Shown here one piece after another: positions 1 to 13,400 of a stretch of DNA of 64,000 bases; position 1 is the first letter of the stretch; each line of letters starts with the position of its first letter. Location: contig NC_069136.1 of assembly GCF_026914265.1 (NCBI RefSeq), positions 21,110,715 through 21,174,714 of the forward strand, read 5' to 3'. A program made the translations under genes and the position numbers. The notes beneath the pieces were generated by a model. The model saw only the letters and a list, made by a program, of their open reading frames with translations, did no database searches and was not told the DNA's origin. Source of the DNA: Mya arenaria (lineage: Eukaryota > Mollusca > Bivalvia > Myida > Myidae).

Positions 1-63
1 GCCACTCAACAGAATCATCGTTAACCTTGTGCTTCTCAACAGGGTCATCGTAAGCATTTTGCC
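1..63. repeat. End of a 30-bp minisatellite array
   Basis: The last two units of an array that continues left of the window. The sequence matches the end of the array at 22361-22423, apart from a few bases, showing that the unit-A left edge is the same junction as the A/B boundary. Confidence 0.9.
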
Positions 64-1580
64 TCTCAACAACAAATCTCGATTTTTGAGGTTAATTTTT
101 CTTCAATTCTGCAAAAATCTGCGGCAGTCCATTGTCACTATTGTTCAATGTTTAAAATATACAATGAATATTTTCCAGTAACCCGTGTAACCGTAATATT
201 GTCAGGGTTACAAAACTCGAAGCTCTCATATTCTGGGCCGATTTTGGACGCTAATTCAATCAATCAAATCATTTAAAAAATAACGTGTGGTAAACTTATT
301 TTGGTTTAAAGCAATTAGTTGCTGGATTTTTATATATACACAATGCTTAAAAATGTGTTAATATGAAGCATGACATGTCGTCTAAAAACCTGCTTAACCA
401 TAATGTTATGGTAAAGATCAAATATATAGAAGATTATAAAACATAAATGTTTAGACTACAGAGATTCTTTTAAATCTGGTACCAAATAGAACCCCCTTAG
501 TTTACATAGCTCCACCCAGAACTGCTCTGGTTCAGTCTGACCTTCTACTTCGGATACTGAACAAAATGCCGTGCCTTGTAACTTCCCTTGCAGTACAGTA
601 ACCACTGTAACTGCAAATCACATGATCATGTATAAATATCACGTGATACATAAATAAAGATTGAAGTTGTTCATCTTTGATTTTGATTGATTTTTCTCGT
701 ATTCCAACCTTTATTCACCTTTAATAATTGAAATGTTATAAAATATCCCCAAAAAGAGAATTTGAAAGGATAACTTGTAAAGCTGAATTCCAGCTTTACT
801 CGCTCATGGTGACGGAGATCTAGTCTGCTTGTCAGAGGAGATTACTACGTAGGAGGTTGATACTTGAGCATTGTAGTATTGAAAATAGTTAAGTCAATAC
901 TTCGATTCATTGGAAAATGGTAATGTTTTGACAGACCAGACCGGGTTTTTGGGGGGTTACTTAAATCAAATACGGGATATAACGCCTAAAGCCTTCCTTA
1001 CTCAATAAATGGTATTGAAAAAGGTTGTATTTTACAGTTGTCTAACTGTTCTCAATAGTTAATAGGCAAAATAAAGAGGCACTACATATATTTAATGAAT
1101 AATAGATGTAACGCTTTTTAGACCTACGTTTAATAATCCAATACAAAAAAATGGTTTACGTAAAGCAATGTAAAAAACTGGTATATAGACAGCAAAGTGA
1201 AAGCATGAAAAATCATATACACAATCAGCACTGTAACATATCAATCATTTTCATTTACAAAATGTAACATTCTGTATCAAATGCATTTGTGATATTGTCA
1301 ATGAAATAAGATTAAAGACTTTTTTAATGCTTATCCAACGTTCGTTTACATCAATGAGTGTGCTTTACAAATGAATGAATGCACACATAACTGTACAACA
1401 GATCAATTTATTTTTTTGAGACGTATTCAAGTCAAATAAGGTTTGTCACAATTAATACAAATGTTTTAATATCTAAAAAGGATGAATAAATGTCGAAAAT
1501 AATTGTTCTATTGAAGGATACATACAAATGTATGACAAACATCAGTTTTGAGTGATACATCTTTAACTACTTACTTGATA
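64..1580. repeat. R1: intron-1-like duplicated block (unit A)
   Basis: About 1.5 kb without a gene. It aligns in direct orientation with 12500-14060 inside CLCA intron 1. Shared landmarks include CGAAGCTCTCATTTTCTGGG (one base different here), TAGCTCCACC, CCTTGCAGTACAGTAA, the palindrome TATCACGTGATA, CTCGCTCATGGTGACGGAGA and TTTTGACAGACCAGACCGG. Its place after an orphan exon 1 matches the place of its copy after exon 1 in the full gene, so it is best read as leftover intron 1 of a truncated CLCA gene. Confidence 0.7.
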
Positions 1581-1830
1581 ATACATTTAAGGATTTTTTT
1601 TACTGATAACAAGATTGTATTCTTGTTTGAATAGCTGAAAACGCAAATATATCAAATGATTGGTGAGTGCTAAAAGATTAACAGTGATTAACCATCGTCT
1701 CATATGGTAGAAATACCGTTGTTTCTGCACCTTTTCTTTCAAATTTAACTTGGTATCCTTCATAAGCACCATTTCTTTCGACATTTGTTCATCCTTTTTG
1801 GAATATTAAAACAATAGTATAATCAATAAT
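1441..1830. repeat. Inverted-repeat (foldback, MITE-like) element, unit A
   Basis: The left arm has AAAAAGGATGAATAAATGTC near 1475-1495. The right arm has GACATTTGTTCATCCTTTTT near 1781-1800, its reverse complement with one mismatch. The pairing extends outward (TGTTTTAATAT in both arms) and inward (GAAGGATAC). A 65-codon minus-strand open frame inside (MSKEMVLMKD onward) belongs to the repeat and is broken in other copies. No transposase, so non-autonomous if mobile. Confidence 0.6.
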
Positions 1831-1909
1831 AAAACAACGTACGCCCTCTACCGTCTTAGACCTTAATTTTGATATGCTAGTAGAAAAATGATAATTAACC
1901 CAAGATTAC

Positions 1910-2045
1910 CTTTATTCTTCCGATTAAGATTTTATTCGACCACACTATTTTGAATGACTACGTATATCCCTTCATACGTATTGGCTTTTAATGTAACGCC
2001 AAAACAAATCCCTAAGAAACGAACAAGAACGAGCAGTACGCGCAT
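1910..2045 (-). pseudogene. Orphan decayed CLCA exon 1 (unit A)
   Basis: Reads MRVLLVLVRFLGICFGVTLK then ANTYEGIYVVIQNSVVE and a stop. It is 136 nt from ATG to the GTAATC donor, against 138 nt in the working exons, so it is two bases short and the stop is a consequence or a further change. It lies 0.6 kb downstream of the last exon of gene A. No exon 2-16 equivalent follows it inside the window, only intron-1-like sequence (64-1580) and then minisatellite. It is the leftover front of another CLCA copy. A non-coding or alternative first-exon role is possible but unsupported. Confidence 0.75.
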
Positions 2046-2648
2046 GGTCAAGCGATGTTTAGCCCTAATTGAATGAACATCTTAAGGTGTCAACGTACAA
2101 ATTGACAGTAACCTTTCGTAAACTGAAACCACAATGGTAATACTAAGTTTTCGACTATCCAAATGATTCTAATGAACCACCAGTTGACCATGACTTCTGT
2201 ATCCCTTGTAGATTGGTGTTTGTTTTTTCTGGTCATTTGCCGGAGAGCTTTCTAGAAGCATCGGAATGTCACACGTATCTGAAAACAAGATAATATTCCA
2301 TTACAATGCGTTCAAATAAACACAGTGCTTTAACGGCTAAAATCAATATATCAATATATAACTATGATAAAAACAAGATGATGGTAAAACAAAATATTCA
2401 AAATACACACAACCTTTACTTTGTACAATTTAATTCCATTTAATTTGGTATACCGTATAATTGGTCTTTAGAAATTCAATTGCAACACTATATGTTTTGA
2501 CGAACATTCTGTCAAAGCGCAAAACATACGATTTTTAAATTGACATTAGGTATACATTTTCTTAAAACAAATACATTTTTCCGAGCTAAACTTTGGGTTA
2601 AGAAACCAAACGGATAAGAATTTTCTTGAACCTCTTTATATTTTACGT

Positions 2649-2971
2649 TTATGATGTATGTGACTGTGTCATTTTTACGTTACTGTTATTAAGTGTCTGT
2701 AAAATTTGAGCCTCTAAACAGGGTCTTTGTAAGCAAATTTGTAGATAGCTTGTGCGCAAACCTTCTTTTTGTGGATCTTCCGTGGATTGTGATTTCTCCT
2801 TCAGTTTACGCCGTCGTAAAATGATAACGACGATAACTGCAATAACGATGATAACAGGCACTGTTGTTCCAATCACAGCTCCAATAATTACCTCCACGTT
2901 GGTTTTCTTCTCCACAATACGGTGTGGACTGTATGTATGATTTGTTCGTCCGTTAAAGGACATCTTAGATC
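2649..2971 (-). CDS. CLCA: CLCA gene A exon 16: membrane helix and cytoplasmic tail
   Basis: The exon encodes a short juxtamembrane stretch, a strongly hydrophobic helix at residues 863-887 (IIGAVIGTTVPVIIVIAVIV in its core), the stop-transfer RRRKLKEK, and a tail of about 50 residues to a TGA stop. This makes the product a type I membrane protein, like vertebrate CLCA2 and unlike secreted CLCA1. The same length and stop are kept in gene B (25044). A GT dinucleotide after the EDPQKEG codons (better as GTATGC in B) could be a donor to a further exon. The conserved stop argues for reading through. Confidence 0.8.
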
Positions 2972-5900
2972 CTGTTACAGGGAAAAAGGCATTGAATATA
3001 ACTATTGCACTTTCGAAACATAAATATCTTCTAATGTTAGTTTAGGTCAGTTTCTATAAGTTTCGTACATGAAATATGACTTAATTGTTCTAAACATTAC
3101 AGACATGCTTACCATTTGCTATAACTATTGACACAATATTAGACATAGCGCCCTCATTTCCAACCTCATCTATTGCTCTGATGACCAAAAACGCCGTCTC
3201 AATAAAATCTTCTTCAGCTGTTACAGAAATATCGACAGTCTCATCTTCACCTGTTTCTCTAGGTTCAAGGTTTTGTTGACCAATGTCCAGATCGTGCGCA
3301 TTTTCGAAATTATTCAACAAAGTGTCGAAGTCGGTTGCGTATCGGAGTTGATACTTTGTTGCTTCAATGGAAACAAATTTAACTCTTTATCTAAATGAAT
3401 TGAAATTTGAATACTTGTTTTAAATTTCTCTAAATATTCGAAAAGAATATGTCAAGTATAAAATAATAACTGTGCCGTTTTCATCATCTAACAAGGAGAT
3501 ACATTTACCTTGACCAGTGTAACTGTCGTCACCCGTTGCTGTCCAGCGTATAGTAAAATGTCGGGTGTTTCCATTCGTTTCCACATCTTCTATTCGGAGA
3601 TCAGTAATTCGACCAGGGGGTGAAGTATCCCCGATCGTTGTTGGAGATAATTCGGCATCCTCAACCAGAGAAAACCTTTCAAAACTTTCCTCGATAACAA
3701 TTTTTTCAAAAGCCTCTGTAGGAAAAATGTACTGGTTAAAACATCAGGAAATTCGCAATAAATTAACGATTGGATATTAACATTTAAACAATACAATAAC
3801 AGATAGCGATAAAATAAAAGAAATCCATAAAAGAGTGAGATTAATACATGCATAAAGAAAACAATTATCTGTAATACAATACAAATTGTAATAGAAGTCC
3901 AAGCATACATTCAAACATATGGCAATTTTATAAATGAAACTCATAACGCCACAACGATGATGGTTCGTTTTACCGGCTACAAACATGAAGCGAGTTTTTT
4001 AGTTACCTGGGTTAAGAGTTGCCGCGCCGACAATTCCAGTCACAATAATAATTGAATTTGCCTTCACAATGACTCGGGTTTCACTTCGGCCTGCTTTGGA
4101 ACATCTAAATTTTCCTGTGTAAGTTCCATCACCAGCTGAAATGTCTTTACCTAAATAAGTTAGTAGCTATATGAAAGCATCTCTCAAATGAATTGTTGAA
4201 CTTTATAAAATATTGCTAACAATAAAATACCATGAAAGCATGTGGTTTTGAAGGTTGGCATAATTTTTGTAGTATGACTGCCAGATGTAGTGTGTACTTC
4301 GCCATTAAAAATGTTTAAAAGATGTTAGCCCTATTAAGTAGTCTTGTAGTAGACACGGAAAATGATATTGGACCCATATAAGTATATTCTTGAAGTCGCA
4401 TTTTGTAAGTTTTAAAAAGGTAAAAGGCTTAGAATTGTAACCTTTTCCATTGTCCCGTAAAAATACAAAACAATTTCCAGACTTGGCGCTGACGTTGGCA
4501 TTTAAAACAGGAGCATTTCCCTTCAACACGTCAGTATAAACAACGTCGTCGTGGAAACGGGTCGTTACGGTAACTTGATGGTTATCCTTTGATTTTGATT
4601 TAACATCGTACTCCCAGTTTATAGCTGTATTAGGCTTTGTTTTAACGACAACAGAGTATGTACCGTTCTGAAAACAGTACAGACGCATACATTGAGACAG
4701 ACACCTAACCGTGGTTACTCAAGATGATTTAGAAATGTAACAAGAAACTAGACTTTTGCCACGTTATGTCATTTAGACATTTCGTACGAGTCCTTTTTCA
4801 TATCCTAATTTGTTTTTTTTTCAAAATATGCATGGGCATAACTTCAAAAAAAAAACCTGAAACTCCGAAGTAAGACAAGAACCTTAAATATGTGGCCGCA
4901 TGTTGTAGAAGCTAAAATGCATATAAATAATTGTAAAATCAATTAACGCATCATATGTGTTATTGTAGATACTAACAACATAGTCCACGATTGAAAAGAA
5001 CAACAAATCAACATAATTACTGTGTAGCTTAACTAGGTCAATAAATGTAGTATCATATCGCTCAACTTACAATTAACTTTCCAGCCAACCTTGCCATAAT
5101 CGGTGTCTCACTAATATCTGAACTTTTTTCCAGGAAGTCTCCTTCTCCTTTTATTTCAAAGTCATATTTTAGACTTGGGTGGCTGGGAAATATGGCAACT
5201 GTTGTGTTTAACCCCATTCCAGTATCTATTGTGAAGTTGAATTTCAACACGCTGCTGTTCTTAACCGTGCTTGATTTCAACTAAAATAAAACAAAACAAA
5301 ACAAATAGTTACACGATTCCGTATCATCGTTGATAAATTCACCATACAATGTCATTTGTTATGTTCGTAAAGTTTATGTTTAAACTTATCCTACGCCAAC
5401 CACGTCTTCGTCCAATGAATATTTTGAATAGAATAATCAAAGGCAGTAGCAAGTTATGTATCCGATTCACATTGATCGTACATATGCAGGATTATACTAT
5501 TCACATGATCATACTAGAAACGTGGTCTTTCGCAACTTCTATATTTACCTATTTTAAAAACATGAATCATACCTCCTCCGATTTACATCCGCCACCAGTT
5601 ATACTCTTTGCCAATGATTTGGACAAGACGGACACAAACGTAGTATCTCCTCCTATCTCCAGAAAGAGACTTTTCCCGCCAGTTGTTTTCGCAACGTCAG
5701 CGAGTCGTTCAGAAGACTGGTTTGAGATAGAGATTGTGTGAATCCGTATACCAAGATCTTTTGCCCGTTTTGCCTGCTCTGTTATTGCCTCACCGGAGTC
5801 TTCGCCATCAGACATGAGAATAATCTCCGAATGTTTTGTTGATTTACGGAACGTTTTTCTAATTTCCTGAAGTTAACAAATTATGTATAACTTATGTGCA

Positions 5901-8900
5901 ATATTGACTTGCATTTGCTTAAAAAAACTAAATTGGCTTGCAATATTAGTTTTCTTCTCATAATGTTATTTTATCCCCCGACAAAAGAAGCTTAAGGGGG
6001 TATATTGGAGTCACTCTGTGTCTGGTCGGTCAGTTGGTTAGCTGGTCGATTGGTCTATCCGTTGCATTTGTTTTCTTCTCCGGAGCATAACTTGAAAATT
6101 AGTAGAGGGAGTTTAATTAAACCATAAACGGTGTTAAAGTATAATGTGAAGAAGTGCAGTGTAAAAATGTTATTAGTTATAGTCCTTTGTTGTCCTTTGT
6201 TGCTTGTTCCTGTCTGGAACATAACTTGAACCCAATAGATAGAATTTGATAAAACTTCAAACTGGAAAAGCACAATCATAGTGAGTACAGTGCACAAGAA
6301 TCATTTCCTTATTTCAGTAAATCACAGAAGTATTTCCTTGTCGAAGCATAGTTTGAAAACTAAAGGATGGAATTTAATTTAATTTTAAACAATGGTAATA
6401 TACAATGAGAGAAAGTTCAGTGTACATCAACTATAAATCAATTTTAGCTAACTACAGAGTTATTTCCTTTTGTTAATTTCTCTTTTAAGAAGCGTTTCTT
6501 CTAAATTACTTTGGGTTTGAATTAAATAAAACACATTGGTTAAACTTGATAGGTAGAATACAGTGTACGGTAACCTTGAAGGTATGACCTCTTTTCAAAG
6601 TAATAGTTTGCCATTCTGGTGTCAGGCGGAATTAGGGCATATTCGTCACTCCGGTGACAGCTGTGGTTTCCTTTTTTGTTCTAGAAACAGCATTTTATCG
6701 ATGTTATTATTATAAGTAAAACCTGTATTTCATTTTTAGCTCTCTTTACAAAAGACCGTATATACCAGTGTACTGATAATAACATCTATTTTCCCCCAAA
6801 TCCGCAGATATGAAGGGAAAAGCATCGAAATGAATAAACACAAAGTAAAATACTCCACGAATAATAACAAGCTTACAAATATGTCGGAGAACCTCTCTCT
6901 CCTTATACAAGTTATAATGATTTTAAACATTTTAAAAGACAATTAAACAATAAAAGGAGTAGTTCCTACATCTATAGCAAGTTCGAGTCCACAGCCAATA
7001 CATGTACCGCCAACGGGATTCGTTGGGAGAGCATCTACTAGTTCATCCCTCGTGGCTTTACTGTCGACCTTAGTAATTGCTGTGAAAAGAGCAGTTAACG
7101 ATTTTTAGCAATACATTTGATTTTTTGCATATTTTGTGTTTGTTTAGCAATAAAAATAGTTGGTTGGCAACGCAAATTACGATTTTTATGTTGTTCGCAT
7201 ACTAAGGTTGTTATTCATGCAGACCATAATTGTTCGAAGTACTTTTTGAAATGAATGAACATCAATAATTAAATGAATTCATTTGAGTACGAAATACATC
7301 CATATTATGGAGGTTTTATATTATTATGTTATTTATTAATCTGTCGAGCGGAATATCTTAATACAAAATGTTTTCACCCTTATTTTGATCCTTATTTGAT
7401 AAAACCAGACTGATTAATTTTATCAGATTGCGTGAACTCGTACAATATGTTCAAAACCCTGAACAATTAAACACAGAAGACACACTTCACCTTTCTTGAC
7501 AGATGCGCTGGAACTAAACCACACGATCCCGAGGTGGCTACCGGGACAAATCTCCTCTTCATTCTCGATTATGTATTTTCCGGTTTCGTGCAAACGTACC
7601 ATCCTCGTTGGGCTGCCCTGTATGATAAGTAATAACCGTTCTAGCTGTGGTAACATTTAACGCGAGTCTCATTTTCGACTGTCATATAGCGTTTCATTCT
7701 TATAAGTGAATTATTTAAGGCACACCCCGAGAATAACCAACTTAGTCCCCCATTACTCATATACTCTTGCAAAAACATTTACATGCATCATATGCAACGT
7801 GATTCAACAAAAATAATTCATTTAGACGTCATACTCCATCCATACTGCCAGATGTATCCAGGACAAACACTATTTTGCTCTTTGATTCCTGTAAAATGTT
7901 GAATACTGGTGTAGTGTCGGTGTCTTCGGGGAGAGGTCGACTGTGAACTACAATTGAAACACAACACTGTATAATTATTGCCATTGTATTTCCTAGGACG
8001 ACAATGGTCATATCGTTGATGTACTCTGATATCACAACCTTGACATAAATTGCCCAATTGTAGCTAACGTTTAAATCATCGATCATTGAATTCCCCAATG
8101 TTCAAAGCCCAAACAAACTTCTTTTCACTTCTACTTAAAACAACGAAATACAAATATAATTGACAAGAACTCCAGAGCTTGATTCATGGATTATGTTATT
8201 TGGACTCTGACATTTAAGTTCGTTGAAACGAACTCCCCGAAGACCCCCCCCCCCTCCACCACGAAATTTAATCAATACATGGCAATTACCTCCCATAAAA
8301 TCAGAATGTTCCCTCATGACAGCCCAAACGCTCTTGTAATTACAATACAGGTTCTGTTTGTTCGTTGCAAATTTGTTGTGTCTTTGCACTGCAGGTGTGC
8401 CGACAGCGTCGTCACAAAACAGTTCAAGCTGTAAAAGAAGTGAATACCCTAAAACCAGACAAAACCCAAATACTAATTATATTGAAATACAAACTGTACA
8501 CGTTATACCACGAAAACAAGAACGAATATTATGTTTGAAGCTCTTGTTTTGAAAGGATCTTTTCTTGCAATTATTCGCTTCTGAATAGTTCTAAAGCATA
8601 CTTGGTCCACAAATTGGTTATCCATGATGGACGCCCCTGCTTCCGGTTGTGTAAGATCAGGACAGAATCGACATTTGGGATGGATACGATGTGTTATGTC
8701 ATCTGTATCACACCATTGGCTAGGTTTACAATCTATCCCGAACCCCACACGGCCTTTGACGTTCCCATTGCAGCTAAAATGGCAATTTGTTAGTGTCAAT
8801 GCGCACCATGATATGTGTTTTATAAAGCAGAGATTTGCTATCCACCTTGTCAAAATGAGGGGGGGGGGGGGTTATGCGGAAATTTTCGTCCTACATTTCG

Positions 8901-10381
8901 TCATTGAGTCATATGTCAAAGGAAACGAGACAAGATAATATATATATATATTGAAGTTTTAACTAGATAAACTGAAATTAAGAACTGATTTTTTTTTATC
9001 AATGTTCATATATAATCTGTAAACAATGCATTTAATAATTGAAAATAATTTCCTGATATGAAAATTTTGATAGTCAAAAAACTAAACAATGAAGTTAATT
9101 TTAAAGTCATAATGTGATTAAAAATCATTACTTCATATAATTTGATAATCACAATTATTCTGAAGTTTAATCATAAGTAATTCCACAATAACTTCCTTGT
9201 CAGTTTCAGTTTTTAGATCGATAAAATATTTCAGTTACCTTGTGGGTTTCCATTTTCCTTGAGCTTGGTAGAAATAACCTTTGGCTTCCTCATCGGTACC
9301 GTATTCCGAAAACACGCCCCACCGTAGCTGTGCCCATTCGTGAACGAGAACGTTCTCTAGATGAAGTATTTTGAACATACTTTAGCTAAAGATTTATTAA
9401 AATTTTTTACCCATGTTAAGAATACAGCCAACCAGTCAATATACATGTATTTTTCTTCACTCCGTAAAAAAATAATTTCATAGATTTAAAAAAAAAAATA
9501 TGGTAACTCGTATTTCCACTGGTAAATTTAAAAGGAAATACATGACTTATCGCTGTTGTGATCTGATTTACCGATTTGTCCAAAACTTTAAACCCTGCTT
9601 TAGCAGACAATTAAGTATATTGCATCCAAAAATGTTTATGCGCAATGGAGCTTAAAATGATTAAATTGTTTATGGAAGAGTTTTACAGGACATTTGTAAC
9701 GTATTATTGCCGCCATGGCGGATTGATTGCCCTGTCCTTCATTCGTGTTTTTCGATCGCTTGTTTGTTTTTGTGATCTTTACACGCGAAGGTACATCCTC
9801 CTTTTTTGCTATCTGTAAACGATGTCGATCTGGACGCGATAATGCGACAACGCAAAGGGCGTAAATGCAAAATCAATTCAATGTTAAGGCATATTAACAT
9901 TCTGGTAGACACAGGAGAATGTATTCCGCTAACATGATTTTGAACGAAGGAGTCTTATCGATTAAAAGTCACTTGGAACATTTCCGTTCCATCTCCACTC
10001 CCAATCCCCGTCAATGTGTCTTACCGTGTTTTCCAAAATCAGTCCTGGATGTGTTCTTGACGAATGACAAGGGGAGATAAGTGTACGTTCCTCCTTGCCC
10101 ACATACGTCATTGCCAAATGTCCTCGGGGTAATCAGTTGTCCGTCTTCAATCTACAAGGAAACTAATTTGAAACTGATGCAGATGTTATGCAAAGCAAGA
10201 TTCTTTCAAGTATGGTGATCGCAGTGAAATCCAAGCCTTGTTATCTTATTTCAATGTGTAATTGATAATATTGTCGTTTGCCGAAGGTCATCGAGGTTAT
10301 CATCTGCATGTCTCAAGGTGATGAAAAGGCAAGCCTTGTAGCCAGAAGGCGATATTGATAACACCAGTGATTCTTGATTAC

Positions 10382-10428
<47 letters not shown>

Positions 10429-10436
10429 ACTCATCG

Positions 10437-10488
<52 letters not shown>

Positions 10489-13400
10489 GATTATATGAAT
10501 TAATTCATTGATCCTCATTGCTATTGTTAAAGTAACCGTCTTTATTTTGATGAAGAAGTGTTGATAAAATGAACCTACAAACTATACTTGTGACGCGTTC
10601 CTATTTTGCATGACAAAGGCTTGATCTGAAAACAAAACCAAAAAACATTGCTATACATAGTTCTTGAAGGGCTTGTTTTTACCTTGAAGTATCCACGCTC
10701 GGACTGTTGGACTGGCTGGGCGTCTCCCTGTGGTGACCAGGATTTCGGAACGACGATGTTGATCTCACCGAAATACACACGCTCTCCGGTAGCCCTGAAC
10801 AGCAGTCGCGATGCATCAGTGAAGATTTCCTAAAAGAAAGAACAAAACTCTAGAATAGTTTTTTTTCTCATTTTCTTAAATATTCGGTTTTGAAAAGTTT
10901 GCTACGAACCAATTTCGTCTATAATTTTTATAAATATAGATACATGTAACCGTAAAACGTATATGTACGATAAGTGAGAAGTTTTTTTTCGGTTTGCTAT
11001 ACAGTAGAGGTTTGTTAACAAGCAAATCCAGTATGTATATGGTTGATAACTTGAATTATTCATCATATTCATGTGACACTAATTGTCAGTTTTTCATTTG
11101 CATAATCGGGCCTAGTATTTACCGAATAAATGGATGACTTGATTTCAATAGTTGATTTTTTTTTTTGATTTTTTTATTTTCATTTTCATGTAACAAAAAA
11201 GTAAGTTTAAAAGGTTTTTTTTCGTTTATCGTCATTTCCTAGTTACAAATCAATGCAACCATTAAACGATTGTGTACAATAAAATATTAGAAACTGCATT
11301 TTGCAACGAGTTTTCAAAGCACCCCGTATAAGTTTGCAAATCCTCTTGATTCATATTCTTGCTAATGGGCAAATTTCATCATATTTCGCATAATATTAGT
11401 TATGTGTTTTATATAGCGTGTTTTATATATAAGTATTTGGAAAACCTTATTAAAAGAATGAAAAATATTAAGTTAAAAACAGTATCTCCAGTGGCCACCA
11501 ATTGACTTTGATGCTTTAATATGTGTTTGGAATATCAAATTGGATAATTTTCTGTTTTGTTACAGATTGGAGACAATTAGCAAATAAATCAATCTAATCA
11601 TTTCATAAATTCATTTGTTCTGTTATTTATTTAATACTATTGCGGGATCATGTGATACTAGAGCGAAAAGGTCTTACGTTGGGGAATGTCCTACAGAACA
11701 TATTTCCACAAGAACATATGTTTGGAGCCCGTAGCATTTCAAGAGATAATAAATTGCAGAATTCAGAAGTTCAAGGAAGCAATTGTTACTTTACATAAAA
11801 AATGTCATGATAATATATCGCAAACATGGGTTTTTAATTTCCAATGTAGTTCGCTAACGAACAGCAAACTTCCAGATCAGCCCCAGTAACTTAAATTATT
11901 GGGGGGGGGGGGGGGGGGTGCTGGCATCTATCTATCATCAGGGTGATTTACGCGGTATTTTGCGATCTATTTCTAAGCATTATTATATTTTAGGTCAGTG
12001 CATGCGTCAAAACTTGTTGATTTTCAAGTGCTCCGTGAGACTCTACATGGGTTTCTATAGTAACTGTTTTCTCCATAACTAAGAAAGAAGTCGACTAAAA
12101 CAATCAGCCATAAAATGTCATGAATAAATAATTCAGTGTGAAATACTTAAATTTTGGCGAATGATTGTTTGTAAAATCATTTGTTTTCGTAAAATTTTTG
12201 AAATCATATTTGTAAACTGAAAAGGCATACCATAAATTTAGCTGCTGTCGTTGAAGTATGTTCGATAAGAAACCGAAGCAATACCAATACATGAAGGCAT
12301 GTTTTGTCATTTCAAAATGTCTAGTTTTTGTCATATTTTTTATCAGCTTTGTTAATTAATCTGAATTAAGTTGTCATTAAAATGAGTTTGGCTTTTAATA
12401 CCACATTTGAGATTTTGTGGAAGGCTGCTTGGTCTAAATTTAAAGTTCAAACAGAAAAATCGTTTTATTCAGCTCGAGAAACGGTTATAGTAGTTGAAGT
12501 GAGCGTAAAATCTCGATTGTTTTCAGTTTTGCATAACCCTGCTGCAGCTCAATGTAATTTGTTTTCAATGAATAAAATATGCTACGAATATTTGACTGTG
12601 TAACCTTCATCTCGTAAGGGTTACAAAATTCGAAGCTCTCATTTTCTGGGCCGATTTTGTGCGCTAATTGAACCAATCAAATCATTTAAAAGATAGACCG
12701 TGGTCAATTTATTTTGGTTGCTGCATTTTTATATCTACAGAATGCTTAAAAATTGTGTTAATATGAAGTATGGCATGCCTTTTGGCAAACTGCTTAACGA
12801 TATAAATGTTGTGTAAAATATAAAAAAAATATAGAAGATAATAAAATAATTAATGTTATTTATGATGTTTAGACTACACTTTTAAATCTAATACCCCCAT
12901 ATAACCCCCTTAATTTACAAAGCTCCACCAAGAACTACCTTGGTTAAGTGAAACCTTCTACTTCGTAAACTGAACCAAACGCCGTGCAGTGTTACTTCCC
13001 TTGCAGTACAGTAATCCCTGCCACAATGCAAATCACATGACCATGGATAAATATCACGTGATACATAGTTAATGATTGTAATTTATCTTTGATTTTGATT
13101 TTATTTTCGTATTTCAACCTCAAAATTCACCTTTAATAACTAAAAATGTTATGAATATCCCCCAAGAAAGAGAATTTAAAATATATATTGTAAAGCTGAA
13201 TTCCAGCTTAACTCGCTCATGGTGACGGAGATGTAGTCTGCTCGTCAGGGAAGATTACCATGTAGGAGGTTGATACTGAGCATTTTATTATTGACAATAG
13301 ATACAGTCAATATCTAGATTCATTGGAAAATGGTAATATTTTGACAGACCAGACCGGAGTTTTATTGGGGTTATTTGATACATATACGAGATACGACGAC

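Noticed and set aside
1587-1784. A 65-codon minus frame (MSKEMVLMKD onward) conserved in both units
   Set aside because: It lies in the right arm of the inverted-repeat element. Other copies of that arm (13996-14200, 17160-17320) break the frame.
5349-5741. A 130-codon plus frame opposite CLCA exon 10
   Set aside because: Antisense shadow of a real exon plus adjoining intron; the minus-strand VWA reading explains the conservation.
10381-10488. Possible CRISPR-like or coding meaning of the CAT repeats
   Set aside because: A simple trinucleotide microsatellite inside an intron, with no spacers.
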